A stretch of DNA of 14,903 nt from positions 1 through 14,903 of the forward strand of contig DATKEH010000089.1 of the NCBI GenBank assembly GCA_035546355.1, read 5' to 3'. The translations under genes and the position numbers were made by a program. The notes under the pieces are model-generated. The model was not told the origin of the DNA. It did no database searches and worked only from the letters and a program-made list of their open reading frames with translations. Position 1 is the stretch's first letter. Each line of letters opens with the position of its first letter. Shown in pieces: positions 14,747-14,903 of the stretch. This stretch comes from DATKEH01 sp035546355 (GTDB taxonomy: Bacteria > Acidobacteriota > Thermoanaerobaculia > Multivoradales > JAIOJS01).

Positions 14747-14903
14747 GTGATGCTGGTACGCAACATCCGCCTACGCGAGCTCCCGGGCCAGCGGGTGGCC
14801 CTGTCGGCGAGGGTGAGCTCGCCGCGGGGCACCTTCGGACCCTTCCGGCTCGAGTACCGCGTCGCCCGCCGATTCGCCGGCTCGCTGCGGGTGTCGGGCG
14901 ACG
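14747..14903 (+). CDS. Unidentified protein, 5' part, running off the window
   Basis: An open frame starts at GTG 14747 or ATG 14750 and continues to the last base, giving 52 residues. They begin VMLVRNIRLRELPGQRVALS and include RGTFGPFRLEYRVARRFAG. Charged and hydrophobic residues alternate as in beta strands, and the codons have the G/C third positions of the neighbours, so it looks like a real N-terminus. No family was recognised. No clear Shine-Dalgarno is present; the frame also stays open upstream of the GTG without another ATG or GTG close by. It is divergent from the GT4 gene. It could be another glycan-locus gene or the first gene after the locus. Confidence 0.5.
   Translation, partial: MMLVRNIRLRELPGQRVALSARVSSPRGTFGPFRLEYRVARRFAGSLRVSGD

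Noticed and set aside
13980..14750. 256-residue plus-strand open frame
   Set aside because: Antisense to the GT4 N-terminal domain; no domain-like features.
1..14903. CRISPR array, tRNA/rRNA genes, insertion sequences or attachment sites
   Set aside because: No regularly spaced repeats, cloverleaf-like sequences, transposase or integrase proteins, or flanking direct repeats were seen on either strand.

Overview
This is a high-GC window from a bacterial chromosome, dominated by a surface-polysaccharide type glycosyltransferase locus. A bacterial-type IspG (MEP isoprenoid pathway), GTG starts, stop/start overlaps and several glycosyltransferases fused to beta-sandwich domains fit a Gram-negative bacterium. 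From memory of similar glycosyltransferase families I favour Acidobacteriota (Thermoanaerobaculia-like), with Myxococcota or a related phylum as alternatives. The placement is an inference, since no rRNA or other phylogenetic marker is present.

Layout. 1-321 (+) is the 3' end of an SRPBCC/polyketide-cyclase-like protein. It converges on ispG (351-1589, -), a housekeeping gene. After a 243-bp divergent spacer the glycan locus begins on the + strand: a CgeB-like glycosyltransferase (1833-2918), a 251-bp spacer, and a GT-C membrane glycosyltransferase of the AftB-like 'DDAYISFRY' type with a C-terminal beta-sandwich (3170-5476). A tight five-gene run follows: GT2 (5549-6502), GT4 (6495-7823), a GT2-like protein with a long N-terminal region (7820-9673), a second GT2-like protein whose catalytic motifs are lost (9700-11001), and a second GT-C-like polytopic protein with a C-terminal Ig-like domain (10998-13199). 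Three of its four junctions overlap by 4-8 nt. A convergent GT4 (13209-14588, -) closes the block. A divergent unidentified reading frame starts at about 14747 and runs off the window.

How the genes may work together. The cytoplasmic GT2/GT4/CgeB-type enzymes would add sugars from nucleotide donors to a lipid-linked acceptor or surface glycan. The two GT-C proteins would add sugars outside the cytoplasmic membrane from polyprenyl-phosphate donors. IspG supplies isoprenoid precursors for such carriers only in the general sense, and its position here need not be functional. No flippase, polymerase, ABC exporter or nucleotide-sugar synthesis gene is in the window, so the product cannot be named.

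The most unusual point is the 5549-13199 run. The protein at 9700-11001 looks like a paralogue of the one at 5549-6502, but its donor-binding DXD and catalytic-base positions are substituted. Its upstream neighbour (7820-9673) also has an eroded GT-A core. Four of the proteins carry appended beta-sandwich-like modules. No tRNA, rRNA, CRISPR array, insertion sequence or convincing terminator was seen.
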